From an uncultured eubacterium 1-6 (GTDB lineage Bacteria > Bacillota > Clostridia > Lachnospirales > Lachnospiraceae), in the NCBI GenBank assembly GCA_903789595.1, contig CAIFEZ010000019.1, positions 1 through 52,940 on the forward strand: a DNA stretch of 52,940 nucleotides. Direction: 5' to 3'. Made by a program: the position numbers and the translations under genes. This document shows positions 15,793 to 26,829 of the stretch, one piece after another. How positions within the stretch are numbered: the stretch's first letter is position 1; every line of letters begins with the position of its first letter. Under the pieces are notes generated by a model, which had not been told where the DNA came from, did no database searches, and worked only from the letters and a program-made list of their open reading frames with translations.

Positions 15793-18009
15793 ATGAAACA
15801 GAAGGAAGTACTTTTCGGGTGTGCCTATTACCTTGAATATATGCCGGAGGATCGGATGCGGGAGGATCTGCGGATGATGCGTGATGCGGGGATGAATGTG
15901 ATCCGCATCGGCGAATCCACGTGGTCCACCTGGGAGCCTGTCGAGGGGGAGTTCGATTTTTCCCTGCTGGACGAAATGCTGGATCTTGCGGAGACGTATG
16001 AGATGAAGGTGATCGTCGGGACACCCTCGTATGCCATCCCTGCGTGGCTCGCGGGTAAGAGCGATGACATCATGGTGGAAACTGCAGAGGGAAAGGCCCG
16101 GTACGGACACCGCCAGCTTTTCAACATCGCGAGTCCGACACTTCGGTTCTACATTGAGCGGGTGATCCGGAGGATGATGGAGCATTGTGCACATCGGAGC
16201 TGTGTGATCGGATATCAGCTCGACAATGAGACAAAGCATTACGGAACGGCGGGCGCGGGCGTCCAGGAGAGATTTCGCGAGTATCTGAAGCAGAAATTCG
16301 GCACGGTAGAAGAGCTGAACCGTGCCTTTTATCTCCGCTATTGGAGCAATTCCATCGGCCGGTGGGAGGACCTTCCGGACATGCGCGGCTGTATCAACGG
16401 GGGACTGGCTTCGGAATTCGAGGCGTTTCAGCGCGGTCTGGTGACGGAGTATCTCTGCTGGCAGAGGGCGATTATTGATGAGTACCGCAGGCCGGATCAG
16501 TTTGTCACGCACAACCTGGATTACAACTGGAGAAAATTCGGCGCCGATATCTCACAGGACGGATATTCCTACGGGGTACAGCCCGGCTGCGATCATGACA
16601 AGATCGCGCGTGCGCTGACAATTGCGGGAACGGATATCTATCACCCGACCCAGCATGAACTGACCGGGGTGGAAATCGCGTTCGGCGGGGACGAGATGCG
16701 CGGAATTGTTCCGGGAGTCAAAAACTATCTGGTGCTGGAGACGGAGGCACAGGCGTTTCGGGAATGGGTTCCGTACCCGGGACAGCTGCGCCTGCAGGCC
16801 TATTCCCATCTGGCGAGCGGTGCATCGATGGTGGAATACTGGCACTGGCATTCGATTCACAACGGCTATGAGACTTACTGGAAGGGCCTTTTGAGCCATG
16901 ATTTTGCACCGAATCCGACCTATCTCGAGGCCATGCGCTTCGGCAGGGAGTGGAAGCGAATCGGAGCGGAAAACCTTGTGCTTACGAAGACCAGCCGCGC
17001 GGCGCTGATCGTTGACAACCGGACGCTGACCGGCTTTCGGTGGTTTCCGTTTGATAAGGACCTCTGCTATAACGATGTCGTGATGGAGATCTATCGTGAA
17101 CTGTACGCGCTGAATATCGGGGTGGATATCCTTTTTGAGGATCAGATTACGGGAGAAGACGGCAGTCAGGAGAATAGCAGCAGATGCAGCAGGGACGAGG
17201 GCACGGAAGAGAGTGACGGGCGCAGCCTGGACGGTTATGATCTTATTGTGATTCCTTCGCTTTATTCCGTTTCCGAGAAATTCATCCGGCTGATCCGCGG
17301 CTGGACAGAGGCGGGAGGCGTGCTCGTCGCCACCTTCCGGTCCTTCTTCGCGGACCGCTCGCTCAGCGTGTGGGCAGATGCACAGCCGCATCACATGACC
17401 GATGTCTTCGGCGTCACCTATCATCAATTCGTGAACCCGGAGCGGCTGACCGTGAACGGCTTTGAGGCAAAACACTGGGCGGAACTGCTGATACCTGTTG
17501 AGGAGAATAACCGGCGGGCAGGCAGCTGCGCTTCAGACAGCGCGGAGAGCTGCGGCAGGGATGAGATGTGTCAGGCTGGTGAAGCATCCCGGAACGTCGG
17601 CGGCTTTGAGGCGCTCGGTCAGTATGAGCATCCGTACTGGAAAATCTATGCGGGGATCACGAAAAACTGTTTCGGGAAGGGTACCGCATACTATGTCGGC
17701 TGCCACACGAATCCGGAGCAGCTGAGGCGGGTCCTTGTCCGCGCGTCTTCGGATGCGGGGTTGTGGCTTCCGCATTTTGACAGCGAAGGGAGATCGGAGG
17801 CAGAATGGTATACATGGCCGGTGATTCTGCGCAGCGGCGTTAATGCAAAGGGACAGACGGTTCACTACCTCCTCTATTACTCGGAGGATCCGGAGGTTAT
17901 CCGCAATCCTTATGGCACGGTGACCGATCTTATCAGCGGCAGAACCTACGCTCCGGGAGAGGAGATAGAGCTGCGGGACTGGGATGTGAAGGCGCTGGCT
18001 GAGCAGTAA
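15793..18009 (+). CDS. GH42 beta-galactosidase
   Basis: The 738-residue protein has the GH42 TIM barrel first (CAYYLEYMPEDRMREDLRMM, IGESTWSTWEPVEGEFDF), with acid/base Glu145 in YQLDNET and nucleophile Glu316 in LVLETEAQ. The trimerisation domain and C-terminal beta domain follow. No signal peptide, so it acts in the cytoplasm on imported beta-galactosides. GGAGG precedes ATG 15793. Two polar, Ser/Glu-rich inserts, roughly residues 453-477 and 569-603 (NSSRCSRDEGTEESDG; SCASDSAESCGRDEMCQ), lengthen it beyond the usual size of about 650-690. No transporter gene is adjacent. Confidence 0.92.
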   Translation: MKQKEVLFGCAYYLEYMPEDRMREDLRMMRDAGMNVIRIGESTWSTWEPVEGEFDFSLLDEMLDLAETYEMKVIVGTPSYAIPAWLAGKSDDIMVETAEGKARYGHRQLFNIASPTLRFYIERVIRRMMEHCAHRSCVIGYQLDNETKHYGTAGAGVQERFREYLKQKFGTVEELNRAFYLRYWSNSIGRWEDLPDMRGCINGGLASEFEAFQRGLVTEYLCWQRAIIDEYRRPDQFVTHNLDYNWRKFGADISQDGYSYGVQPGCDHDKIARALTIAGTDIYHPTQHELTGVEIAFGGDEMRGIVPGVKNYLVLETEAQAFREWVPYPGQLRLQAYSHLASGASMVEYWHWHSIHNGYETYWKGLLSHDFAPNPTYLEAMRFGREWKRIGAENLVLTKTSRAALIVDNRTLTGFRWFPFDKDLCYNDVVMEIYRELYALNIGVDILFEDQITGEDGSQENSSRCSRDEGTEESDGRSLDGYDLIVIPSLYSVSEKFIRLIRGWTEAGGVLVATFRSFFADRSLSVWADAQPHHMTDVFGVTYHQFVNPERLTVNGFEAKHWAELLIPVEENNRRAGSCASDSAESCGRDEMCQAGEASRNVGGFEALGQYEHPYWKIYAGITKNCFGKGTAYYVGCHTNPEQLRRVLVRASSDAGLWLPHFDSEGRSEAEWYTWPVILRSGVNAKGQTVHYLLYYSEDPEVIRNPYGTVTDLISGRTYAPGEEIELRDWDVKALAEQ

Positions 18010-18040
18010 CAAATTTTTGCTGCAGGTATAATGTTTATTG

Positions 18041-18069
18041 TTGACAAAAATAGTCTTATATAGTACAGT
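18041..18069 (+). promoter_or_regulatory. Strong promoter of enolase
   Basis: A consensus -35 box TTGACA (18041-18046) and -10-like TACAGT (18064-18069) are separated by 17 bp, some 150 bp upstream of the enolase start. The leader between them and the gene shows no obvious riboswitch. Confidence 0.7.
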
Positions 18070-18087
18070 GAATACGGTTTAGGATAA

Positions 18088-19521
<1,434 letters not shown>

Positions 19522-19566
19522 AGTGGAGAGAAATCTCTGAAAATATAATATCAAATGAAAGACTTT

Positions 19567-19597
19567 AGCCGGTTCCGCATGCGGGACCGGCCTTTTA
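19567..19597 (+). terminator. Enolase terminator
   Basis: GCCGGTTCCGC and GCGGGACCGGC form an 11-bp stem (one G-U pair) with a very short AT loop, followed by CTTTTACT. Confidence 0.85.
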
Positions 19598-19671
19598 CTG
19601 TATAAATCTAGTCGGACAGAGACGGATGCACACCCGAAGGGCGTGCTGAGCCGGCTATGGCTTTGCAACGA

Positions 19672-19700
19672 CAACAGGTATGAGCACGAAGCGACGCGTA
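19672..19700 (+). repeat. Dispersed repeat, copy 1 (short)
   Basis: CAACAGGTATGAGCACGAAG followed by CGACGCGTA matches, with one difference in 29 bases, the minus strand at 52874-52902. The rest of 19600-19943 shows no gene. Confidence 0.7.
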
Positions 19701-19943
19701 AGTGCAGCAGGTACAGCGCAGACAAGTTAAAACCTGGAACACGTGTTTTTATCTTGTCTGAGGAAAAGGTCTGACCCTTCACGAGATGCTGTGCTAAAAT
19801 GTAACTACTCAGCATATGTGCTGTGCAGGCGAAGCGGTGCGACGCTTATTTATATTGCTGTGCAGGCAAATCCGTATTCAGATTTATTTCAACACTCCGC
19901 ATGCGGTGTGGTAAAAGAAGATATTGCAGGAAAGGCAGAGAAG

Positions 19944-21917
19944 ATGATCAGACATTATGTGATCGGCGACCCGATTGAGACAGATTCTGTTGTGATGTGT
20001 ATACCGGCCGAGGCGGGTGACGTTCCGGGCTTTGTCTCGGACCCTGGCGCGAAGACGATCCGGTGCCGGATGGACAGGGATACTGTCATTTACGGGCTCG
20101 GGGAGACCGTCCGGGGAATGAATAAGAGGAACTGGCTGTACATCAGCAACAACACCGACGACTATATGCACACGGAGGGGAAGCATTCTCTCTATGCCTC
20201 TCAGAATTTCATACTGGTATTTTCCCCGCGTGCTGCCTTCGGGCTCTATGTAGATACGCCGGGAAGAGTGGTGTTTGATCTCGGGTATACGGATCCGGAT
20301 GTGCTGGAGATCCGTTTCGATGATTTTGACGCGAATCTCTATCTGGTAGAGGATTCTACGCTCCCCGGAATCGCGCATGAGTTCCGCCGCCTGGTGGGCA
20401 GAAGCTACATCCCTCCGAAGTGGGCTTTCGGATTTGGACAGAGCCGGTGGAGCTACCGCACAGAGAAAGAGGTAGAAGAGGTCGCTGACCGCTATCAGGA
20501 GGAAGGCATTCCGCTCGACAGCATCTATCTCGATATTGATTACATGGATCATTACAAGGATTTCACGGTGGATGCGGAGGCCTTTCCGGATTTCCCGGAC
20601 TTCTGCGCCAAGATGAAAAAGAGAGGAATCCATCTGGTGCCGATCATCGATGCGGGTGTCAAGATGGAAGACGGCTATGACATCTGCGAGGAGGGAAAAA
20701 AGGGCGGCTATTTTGTCAGGGACGAGGATGGAAATGACCTGGCAGCCGCGGTCTGGCCGGGAAAGGTGCACTTTCCGGATTTCATGAAGCCGGAGACGCG
20801 AAAGTGGTTCGGCGGCCATTACCGTTTTCTGCTCGACCAGGGGATCGACGGCTTCTGGAATGACATGAACGAGCCCGCGATTTTCTATACGGAGAAGCAT
20901 CTGGAGAAGGTATTCCGGCGGATTGATGAACTGAGGGGAAAGAATCTGGACATCGACTCCTTCTTCGAGCTGACATCCCTGATCGGAGGCCTGTCGAACA
21001 ACCCGGAGGATTACAGGAGCTTTTATCATACCTATAAGGGGAAAACCTATCGTCATGACAAGCTGCACAATCTGTACGGCTATCTGATGACGAGAGCTGC
21101 CGGGGAAGCGTTCCGGACGCTGTGTCCGGATCGGAGAATCCTGCTGTTCTCCAGAGCGTCCTACATCGGAATGCATCGTTACGGAGGCGTGTGGACCGGA
21201 GACAACAGAAGCTGGTGGGATCATCTGTTGCTTTCCATGCAGCAGATGGCGGGTCTCAACCTGTGCGGATTTCTGTATTCAGGATCTGACATGGGCGGCT
21301 TCGGGGACGACACAACAGAAGATCTGATGATGCGGTGGCTGGAGATGGCTCTTTTTACACCGCTGTACCGCAACCACAATGCGAAGGGAAACCGGTTCCA
21401 GGAGCTCAGCGCGTTTGCGCATCCGGAGCGTTTCCGCCCGATTATCGGACTGAGATATGCGCTGCTTCCGTATATCTACAGCGAATTCATGAAGGCGGCG
21501 CTTCGTGACGGGATGTACATGATGCCGCTCGCTTTTCAGTGGCCGGACGACAGGAGAGCGGTGGAAACGGAGGACCAGCTGCTTGTCGGTGAAAGCGTGA
21601 TGATTGCGCCAGTGTACCGGCAGAACGCCGCCGGCCGCTATGTCTACCTCCCGGAAGATATGAAGCTTTTGCGAATGAGAAGCTGGGATGATTACGATGA
21701 AATCGGTCTTCCGAGGGGTGACCACTATGTGGAGGCGGAGCTCGGAGAGACCCTGATTTTCATCCGGAAGGGACATGTGCTTCCGATCTGCCGGCCGGCG
21801 GAGAATACCGCTTCTCTGGATTACGGCACGATCCGTTATATCTGCAACGGCGGAAGACCGGAGGATTATGAATTATACAACGACGACGGAGTCAGTGTCG
21901 TGACGGAGCTGCAGTAA
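19944..21917 (+). CDS. GH31 alpha-glucosidase-type hydrolase
   Basis: From ATG 19944 the protein has about 657 residues. The GH31 N-terminal beta domain (TVIYGLGETVRGMNKRNW) is followed by the barrel. The nucleophile is Asp306 in GFWNDMNEPA and the acid/base Asp420 in WTGDNRSWW; FSRASYIGMHRYGG precedes it as in alpha-glucosidases. AGGAAAGG lies upstream of 19944; an in-frame extension to 19743 covers repeat sequence and lacks homology. GH31 enzymes release alpha-linked glucose or xylose from non-reducing ends; this one is probably cytoplasmic (no signal peptide). Its stop faces the gntP-type gene with only 16 bp between, where a 6-bp-stem hairpin serves both strands. Confidence 0.9.
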   Translation: MIRHYVIGDPIETDSVVMCIPAEAGDVPGFVSDPGAKTIRCRMDRDTVIYGLGETVRGMNKRNWLYISNNTDDYMHTEGKHSLYASQNFILVFSPRAAFGLYVDTPGRVVFDLGYTDPDVLEIRFDDFDANLYLVEDSTLPGIAHEFRRLVGRSYIPPKWAFGFGQSRWSYRTEKEVEEVADRYQEEGIPLDSIYLDIDYMDHYKDFTVDAEAFPDFPDFCAKMKKRGIHLVPIIDAGVKMEDGYDICEEGKKGGYFVRDEDGNDLAAAVWPGKVHFPDFMKPETRKWFGGHYRFLLDQGIDGFWNDMNEPAIFYTEKHLEKVFRRIDELRGKNLDIDSFFELTSLIGGLSNNPEDYRSFYHTYKGKTYRHDKLHNLYGYLMTRAAGEAFRTLCPDRRILLFSRASYIGMHRYGGVWTGDNRSWWDHLLLSMQQMAGLNLCGFLYSGSDMGGFGDDTTEDLMMRWLEMALFTPLYRNHNAKGNRFQELSAFAHPERFRPIIGLRYALLPYIYSEFMKAALRDGMYMMPLAFQWPDDRRAVETEDQLLVGESVMIAPVYRQNAAGRYVYLPEDMKLLRMRSWDDYDEIGLPRGDHYVEAELGETLIFIRKGHVLPICRPAENTASLDYGTIRYICNGGRPEDYELYNDDGVSVVTELQ

Positions 21918-21937
21918 GCCGGAGATTCCGGCCTTAC
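21914..21937. terminator. Hairpin between convergent genes
   Basis: GCCGGA-GAT-TCCGGC (21918-21932), extended by GTAA/TTAC, sits between the convergent GH31 and permease stop codons. There is no T-run, so termination is only possible, not shown. Confidence 0.4.
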
Positions 21938-23193
21938 GCTGCGAGATATACGATCACCGCCACAACGGTACTCGTCAGTCCGACGAGTGCCTCGTACGCG
22001 ATCAGCTTCATGCGGTCAGGGATATCCATGTTCACAGCCCCGCCGGTCGCATGGAAGAAGGAACCGTGCGGCAGGGAGTCGATAACGGTCGCTCCGGCGT
22101 GAATCATTGCGCCTGCGGAAATGGCCGGTATGCCGCTTGAGATCAGAACCTCTGAGAAGGTCTGGGAGGCTACGGTAGCGCCTGCTGTGGTCGAAGCGGT
22201 AGCTCCCGCCATGAGGATGCCGGCAATCGGAGCCAGAAGGAATGCGGGCATGTGGAAGAAGTTCAGCGCGTTCACGACATCTGCCTGAAGCGCGGACGCC
22301 TTGATGATGCCGGCGATCGTGCCGGTTCCAAGCAGCAGAATAGAAACACCGGTTACTTTGTCCAGGCCGAATGCGGAATATTCGCCGAATTTTTTGGCGC
22401 TTCCGGTCACAACCGCACAGACAAGACCTCCGACCGGGAGAGCAATCATCGGGTCGACGGCAATGCCTGCCTGACGAAGCGCCAGCAGAACAATGACGGT
22501 GAGAGGTCCTGCGACGGCCTTTCCGAAAGAGGGCAGACTCCTGGAGTCGATTTCTTCGAGATCGTCGCGGGTTACCGGAAGTCCGTCCTTGCCGGCGAGG
22601 ATTCCCGCCAGGATCACGGTTACAATCAGCGCGCAGATCGCGGGGATGATGTTCCGGGTGATCAGAGAGGTCAGATTGACGTCAAATGCCTCCGATACGG
22701 CGATGGTGTTCGGATTCGGCGAGATGATGTTGCCGGCTTTTCCGCCTCCGATCATTGCCAGAAGAAGAGACTGTTTGTTGTAGCCGGCCTCCTCGCCGAT
22801 CGCGAGCGCAATCGGAGCCACCGTGATTACGGAAATATCGATGAAGACTCCTACCGCACAGATGATCATGGTGGCGAGTGCCACCGCGAAAAGCGCTCGG
22901 CGGCTGCCGAGCCGTCTGACGATGACCTGGGCGATTTTCTCGGCGGATCCGGTCCGGATGAGAGCTCCTGCGAGGATGCCGGAGGTCATAATCCTGAGAA
23001 CGGAGGTGATCATGCTTCCCGCTCCGGTCATCATGGAATCTACAGTTACAGCCAGATTTCCGCCGGAGCCGATCAGCCCGCCGACCAGGGCGCCGATGAT
23101 CAGGCTGTATGCCGGATGAAATTTTCGGATGATGAGGATAATTGCGAGCGCCATTCCGATCAGCGCTCCCGCGGTTGAAAATGTGTAAGTCAT
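21934..23193 (-). CDS. GntP-family permease (probable glycerate/gluconate:H+ symporter)
   Basis: The 419-residue protein has about twelve hydrophobic helices and GntP-family motifs such as GGLIGSGGNLAVTVDSM, MIGGGKAGNIISPNPNTIA and ATASTTAGATVASQTFS. GntP transporters import sugar acids. It follows the glycerate kinase gene with only 10 bp between, and AAGGAGG precedes ATG 23193, so the two form an operon and glycerate is the most likely substrate (inference). Confidence 0.9.
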   Translation of the reverse strand: MTYTFSTAGALIGMALAIILIIRKFHPAYSLIIGALVGGLIGSGGNLAVTVDSMMTGAGSMITSVLRIMTSGILAGALIRTGSAEKIAQVIVRRLGSRRALFAVALATMIICAVGVFIDISVITVAPIALAIGEEAGYNKQSLLLAMIGGGKAGNIISPNPNTIAVSEAFDVNLTSLITRNIIPAICALIVTVILAGILAGKDGLPVTRDDLEEIDSRSLPSFGKAVAGPLTVIVLLALRQAGIAVDPMIALPVGGLVCAVVTGSAKKFGEYSAFGLDKVTGVSILLLGTGTIAGIIKASALQADVVNALNFFHMPAFLLAPIAGILMAGATASTTAGATVASQTFSEVLISSGIPAISAGAMIHAGATVIDSLPHGSFFHATGGAVNMDIPDRMKLIAYEALVGLTSTVVAVIVYLAA

Positions 23194-23203
23194 TTTTTCC
23201 TCC

Positions 23204-24346
23204 TTATATAATCTGCAGTTTCATAAGCCGCGCCACCTGTTCTGCGGCGGCAGCCATGTTTTTCTTCGCGTTTTCGGTTTCGCAGGCTTCTTCGAGGGTG
23301 GTGACGCCGCGGACAATCGGGAAATAGGCGTCAATTCCGCATTCGTTGCATGTACATGCGTCTTCGGTGACGCTTCCCGCAAATGCGATGACGGGTTTTC
23401 CGTGTGTCTTGGCAAGATTTGCGACTCCGATCGGGACTTTTCCCATGGCGGTCTGCGAATCCAGTCTGCCTTCTCCTGTGATCACAAGATCCGCATCCGC
23501 AAGATACGATTCGAGGCGAGTCTCCTCCAGAACAATCCGAATTCCGGACTGCAGCTCGGAGGGCAGGAAGGTGCGGAAGGCAAATCCCAGGCCGCCGGCG
23601 GCACCGGTTCCGGGATAATCCGGATCAGCGTCCGGGTGGAGCCGTTTGGAGACAGCGGCATAACGCGCAAGCCAGCTGTCCATGTCCCGGATATTTTTCG
23701 GGCCGGCTCCCTTCTGCGGGCCGAAGACGGCGCTGCTCCCGCTGCTCCCGCACAGCGGATTCGTGACATCGCAGGCGATGCGGAAGGTGCATTCCGAAAG
23801 CTCCGGAAGCACGTGCTCTTCGGTAATTGCGGCAAGGTTCCGCAGTCCCTCCGCGCCGCGGGAAATCTCTCTGCCGGAATCGTCCAGCAGGCTGAAGCCG
23901 AGCGCCTGAAGCATGCCCGCTCCGCCGTCGTTCGTCGCACTGCCGCCGATACCGATGATAAAACGCCGGCATCCCTTCCGGATGGCATCGGCGATCACCT
24001 CTCCGACGCCATAGGTTGTTGCCTTGAGCGGATTCAGCTCTTTGGCCGGAATCAGTGTGATACCGGCCGCTCCGCTCATTTCGATCACCGCGGTCATGGA
24101 ATCCTTTATGATCCCGTACGGGCAGTCGACGGGCTTTCCGAGAGGACCGGTGACCGTGACATGCTCGAGGTTCCCGTTCATCCCCTCCGTCAGCGCCTCA
24201 ACCGTTCCTTCTCCGCCGTCCGCGAGCGGACGCACGGCGATCTCCGCATCGGGATACACCCGATGAAAGCCCTCTGCGAAAGCATTTCCCGCCTCAATCG
24301 AAGTCATGCTTCCCTTAAATGAATCAATGGCGGTTACAATTTTCAT
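23204..24346 (-). CDS. Glycerate kinase
   Basis: From ATG 24346 the protein has 380 residues and starts MKIVTAIDSFKGSMTSIEAG, typical of type II glycerate kinases (GarK/GlxK). GIGGSATNDGGAGMLQALG and VTGEGRLDSQTAMGKVP are the conserved substrate and nucleotide motifs. It phosphorylates glycerate to phosphoglycerate, feeding glycolysis above enolase. AAGGAG lies upstream; an in-frame extension to 24406 is not used. It is the first gene of a two-gene operon with the permease, divergent from a CdaR-type regulator that probably controls it. Confidence 0.93.
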   Translation of the reverse strand: MKIVTAIDSFKGSMTSIEAGNAFAEGFHRVYPDAEIAVRPLADGGEGTVEALTEGMNGNLEHVTVTGPLGKPVDCPYGIIKDSMTAVIEMSGAAGITLIPAKELNPLKATTYGVGEVIADAIRKGCRRFIIGIGGSATNDGGAGMLQALGFSLLDDSGREISRGAEGLRNLAAITEEHVLPELSECTFRIACDVTNPLCGSSGSSAVFGPQKGAGPKNIRDMDSWLARYAAVSKRLHPDADPDYPGTGAAGGLGFAFRTFLPSELQSGIRIVLEETRLESYLADADLVITGEGRLDSQTAMGKVPIGVANLAKTHGKPVIAFAGSVTEDACTCNECGIDAYFPIVRGVTTLEEACETENAKKNMAAAAEQVARLMKLQII

Positions 24347-24676
24347 ACAAATACTCCTTCCTGCCGGCCATGTATATTCGAAGCGATTCCGCTTGTATCC
24401 TGTCATGTATCAGCGGACATCTTCGAATAATTTCAATGATTTTCTCTTCTCAGGCTGTTATCCCGAACTTGTTTTGATGCACTCATTATAGAAAAATGAG
24501 AGAGGTTATGCTATGTTATAGATGACATATAATTAATTGTGTGCAACAAATAAATGTCTTGAATAACATACGCATCTGATCGGGATTTTTTCGTCAACAA
24601 TGAACCGCCTCAGGCCGCAGAGCGTGTGGCCTGAGGGGAAGCTTGCGATGGCAGGAGAAGGAGAAAATTTGAGGAT
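24347..24676. promoter_or_regulatory. Divergent regulatory region between glycerate kinase and cdaR-type gene
   Basis: The 330-bp spacer carries an AT-rich core. TATAAT occurs at 24528-24533 (plus) and at 24485-24490 read on the minus strand, but neither has a good -35 box. GGTTATGCTATGTTATAG at about 24504-24521 has a repeated TTAT motif that could be an operator. Otherwise nothing recognisable. Confidence 0.35.
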
Positions 24677-25756
24677 ATGGAGAATCGGGTACGGCAGCGT
24701 CTGGCGCAGCAGATGGTAGATACGATACATGATGTGTGCGGATATAATATCAATATGATCAGCCCGGATGGAAGGATCACGGCGTCTACGGACCCGGAGC
24801 GTATCGGCATGTATCATGAAATCGGCAGGAAGGCGGCAGAGAGCGGACAGACGATAGAGGTGGAAAACGATGCGGCTTTTTCGGGAACCCGGAAGGGAAT
24901 CAATATCCCGATCTACTATCATAATTCTGTGATTGCCGTGGTCGGCATTACGGCAGAGCCCTCCGAAGCCCGGAAGTATGCGCATCTTGCGGAACGGATC
25001 TCTGCGCTTCTTCTGCACGAGCAGGAAATCGGAGAGATGTACCGGAACACGGATGAGCGCCGGGCGTATCTGATCCGCTGTATTCAGAATGGGGACTTCG
25101 GGAACCGCGACTATTTTGACAGCTGTCTGCGGGAATTTCATGTAGATCCGAAGGGAAGATACCGCATGCTCTGCATCGAAATCAATACCCGATATAACCT
25201 GGTGAACATTTCCCTGCTGGAGCAGAAGGTACGGGCTTTTTTCAGCCGGATCGGTGAAGAAGTCTATACTTATATCTATCCGAACCGGTTTGCCGGCCTG
25301 ATCGGGTCCGAAGTCTACGAGAATTATCGGTCGGTATTCCGCCGTTTTGCGTCGGATCATCATCAGATCCTGCAGATGGCGGTCGGAAGTGAAAAAGCAT
25401 TTGAGAAGTGCAGAGATTCCTGGCAGGATGCAGTCATTGCCTTGAGCTCTATCCGGGAGACCGGGGAGGATCTCGTCGCATTCGACGATCTGAAGCTGGA
25501 AATCCTGCTTTCCGGGATGAGCGGAACGGTGAGAAAGGAATACAGAAGCAAGGTGCTGGGCGGCCTGAAACCGTCGGAGATTGAATTCCTGAGGACGTAT
25601 TATGATTCAGAGATGTCTCTGAAAGCAACGGCGGAGAAGCTGTTCCTGCATGTGAATACAGTCCAGCAGAGACTGAACCGGATCGCCGGAAAGACCGGGA
25701 TGGACCCGAGAAATTTCCGGGATGGGGTTCTGTTCTGGCTGGCACTGCGTGTGTAA
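24677..25756 (+). CDS. cdaR: CdaR-type sugar-diacid/glycerate regulator
   Basis: The 359-residue protein has an N-terminal sugar-diacid sensing domain (IHDVCGYNINMISPDGRITA, then ASTDPERIGMYHEIG), a GGDEF-like middle and a C-terminal PucR/CdaR helix-turn-helix (MSLKATAEKLFLHVNTVQQR LNRI). CdaR in E. coli activates glycerate, galactarate and glucarate genes. Its position divergent from glycerate kinase and the GntP permease supports the same role here. GGAGAAGGAG precedes the start. The convergent amidase gene ends 28 bp after its stop. Confidence 0.88.
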   Translation: MENRVRQRLAQQMVDTIHDVCGYNINMISPDGRITASTDPERIGMYHEIGRKAAESGQTIEVENDAAFSGTRKGINIPIYYHNSVIAVVGITAEPSEARKYAHLAERISALLLHEQEIGEMYRNTDERRAYLIRCIQNGDFGNRDYFDSCLREFHVDPKGRYRMLCIEINTRYNLVNISLLEQKVRAFFSRIGEEVYTYIYPNRFAGLIGSEVYENYRSVFRRFASDHHQILQMAVGSEKAFEKCRDSWQDAVIALSSIRETGEDLVAFDDLKLEILLSGMSGTVRKEYRSKVLGGLKPSEIEFLRTYYDSEMSLKATAEKLFLHVNTVQQRLNRIAGKTGMDPRNFRDGVLFWLALRV

Positions 25757-25783
25757 AAAACATGTATGGTATCGACGGAGAAA

Positions 25784-26662
25784 TCAGCGGTCGTCCTTTC
25801 CGGTTTCGCCCATCGTGAGAAGCTCTCCGTACATCTCCGGCCGGCGGTCACGAAATACGCCCCACTCCCGCCGCATCGAAGCAACGGCGTCCAGATCAAA
25901 TTCCGCGGTCACGAAGGTTTCGCTTTTCCGGTCGGCCTGAGCGGCGATCTCTCCGTCCGGACCGGCAATGAAGGAAGAGCCATAGAAGGTGATGTTGGTG
26001 GCATCCTGTTCTTCGTAGCCGACCCTGTTTGAGGCAACCAGCGGCATGATATTTGCTGCCGCATGACCCTGCATGCAGTTTCTCCAGTGCGGCATGGAAT
26101 CAATGCCTAGATCCGGTTCGCTTCCGATGGCAGTCGGATAGAGCAGGATTTCCGCACCCATCAGTGCCATGCAGCGGGCAGCCTCCGGGAACCACTGATC
26201 CCAGCAGATTCCGACGCCGATTTTTCCGAACTGCGTGTCCCAGACGCGGAAACCGGTGTCTCCCGGTGCAAAGTAAAATTTCTCCGCATAGGGAACGCCG
26301 TCCGGAATGTGTGTCTTGCGGTACTTTCCGAGAATTCTTCCGTCGGCATCAATCATTGCAACACAGTTGAAGGCAAGGTTCCCGGCATCTTCGTAGAAAC
26401 ATATGGGAAGCACAACGTGCAGTTCCTCCGCAATTCGCTGAAAACGCTTTACCGCGGGATCGTCTTCCATTTTTGTGGCGAGATGCAGATATTCGTATTT
26501 GTGAGTCTTGCAGAAATAGGGCTGTTCGAACAGCTCCTGAAGCAGGATGACATTGGCTCCGGCTGCGGCTGCGTCCCTGACCATCTTTTCCGCCTTATCA
26601 AGTGTTTCTTCTGCGTTCCATGTGCAGGCGAACTGCGTCGCCGCAAGAATTACCTTTCTCAT
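25784..26662 (-). CDS. aguB: N-carbamoylputrescine amidase
   Basis: This 292-residue nitrilase-superfamily enzyme has the Glu-Lys-Cys triad: Glu in LLQELFEQPYF, Lys in YRKTHIPDG, Cys in GVGICWDQWFPE. The segments ELFEQPYFCKTHKYEYL and GSEPDLGIDSMPHW are typical of AguB. It hydrolyses N-carbamoylputrescine to putrescine, CO2 and ammonia, the last step of the agmatine route. Agmatine deiminase (aguA) is not adjacent. AAAGGAGC precedes ATG 26662. A hairpin and terminator lie in its upstream leader, suggesting attenuation. Confidence 0.92.
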   Translation of the reverse strand: MRKVILAATQFACTWNAEETLDKAEKMVRDAAAAGANVILLQELFEQPYFCKTHKYEYLHLATKMEDDPAVKRFQRIAEELHVVLPICFYEDAGNLAFNCVAMIDADGRILGKYRKTHIPDGVPYAEKFYFAPGDTGFRVWDTQFGKIGVGICWDQWFPEAARCMALMGAEILLYPTAIGSEPDLGIDSMPHWRNCMQGHAAANIMPLVASNRVGYEEQDATNITFYGSSFIAGPDGEIAAQADRKSETFVTAEFDLDAVASMRREWGVFRDRRPEMYGELLTMGETGKDDR

Positions 26663-26733
26663 CTGATCAAGCTCCTTTCGATGTGATTCTCATGTAGGAA
26701 TTATTTTTTGGAATTATTTTTCATACAGACAGA

Positions 26734-26829
26734 AAAAAGGCATCTGCTCCGAAACGGAACAGATACCTCCTCGTATCCTTCGCAATGATCATGCCTGTGT
26801 TATTGCTGATAAGGATACCACCATGGAAG
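26734..26829 (-). promoter_or_regulatory. Candidate leader RNA with terminator upstream of aguB
   Basis: Read on the minus strand, a hairpin GTATCCTT-N4-GCAAT / ATTGC-G-AAGGATAC (26829-26774) is followed by a 13-bp terminator stem (26768-26740, loop TTT) and six T residues (26739-26734), all 71 bp before the aguB start. No gene on this strand lies upstream to need a terminator. No known riboswitch class was recognised; GGTGGTATCC at its start loosely resembles a T-box core, but not enough to call. Confidence 0.45.

Noticed and set aside
22252-23178. Long plus-strand frame (308 codons) opposite the GntP permease
   Set aside because: It is antisense to a clear membrane transporter, is very polar, and matches no family.
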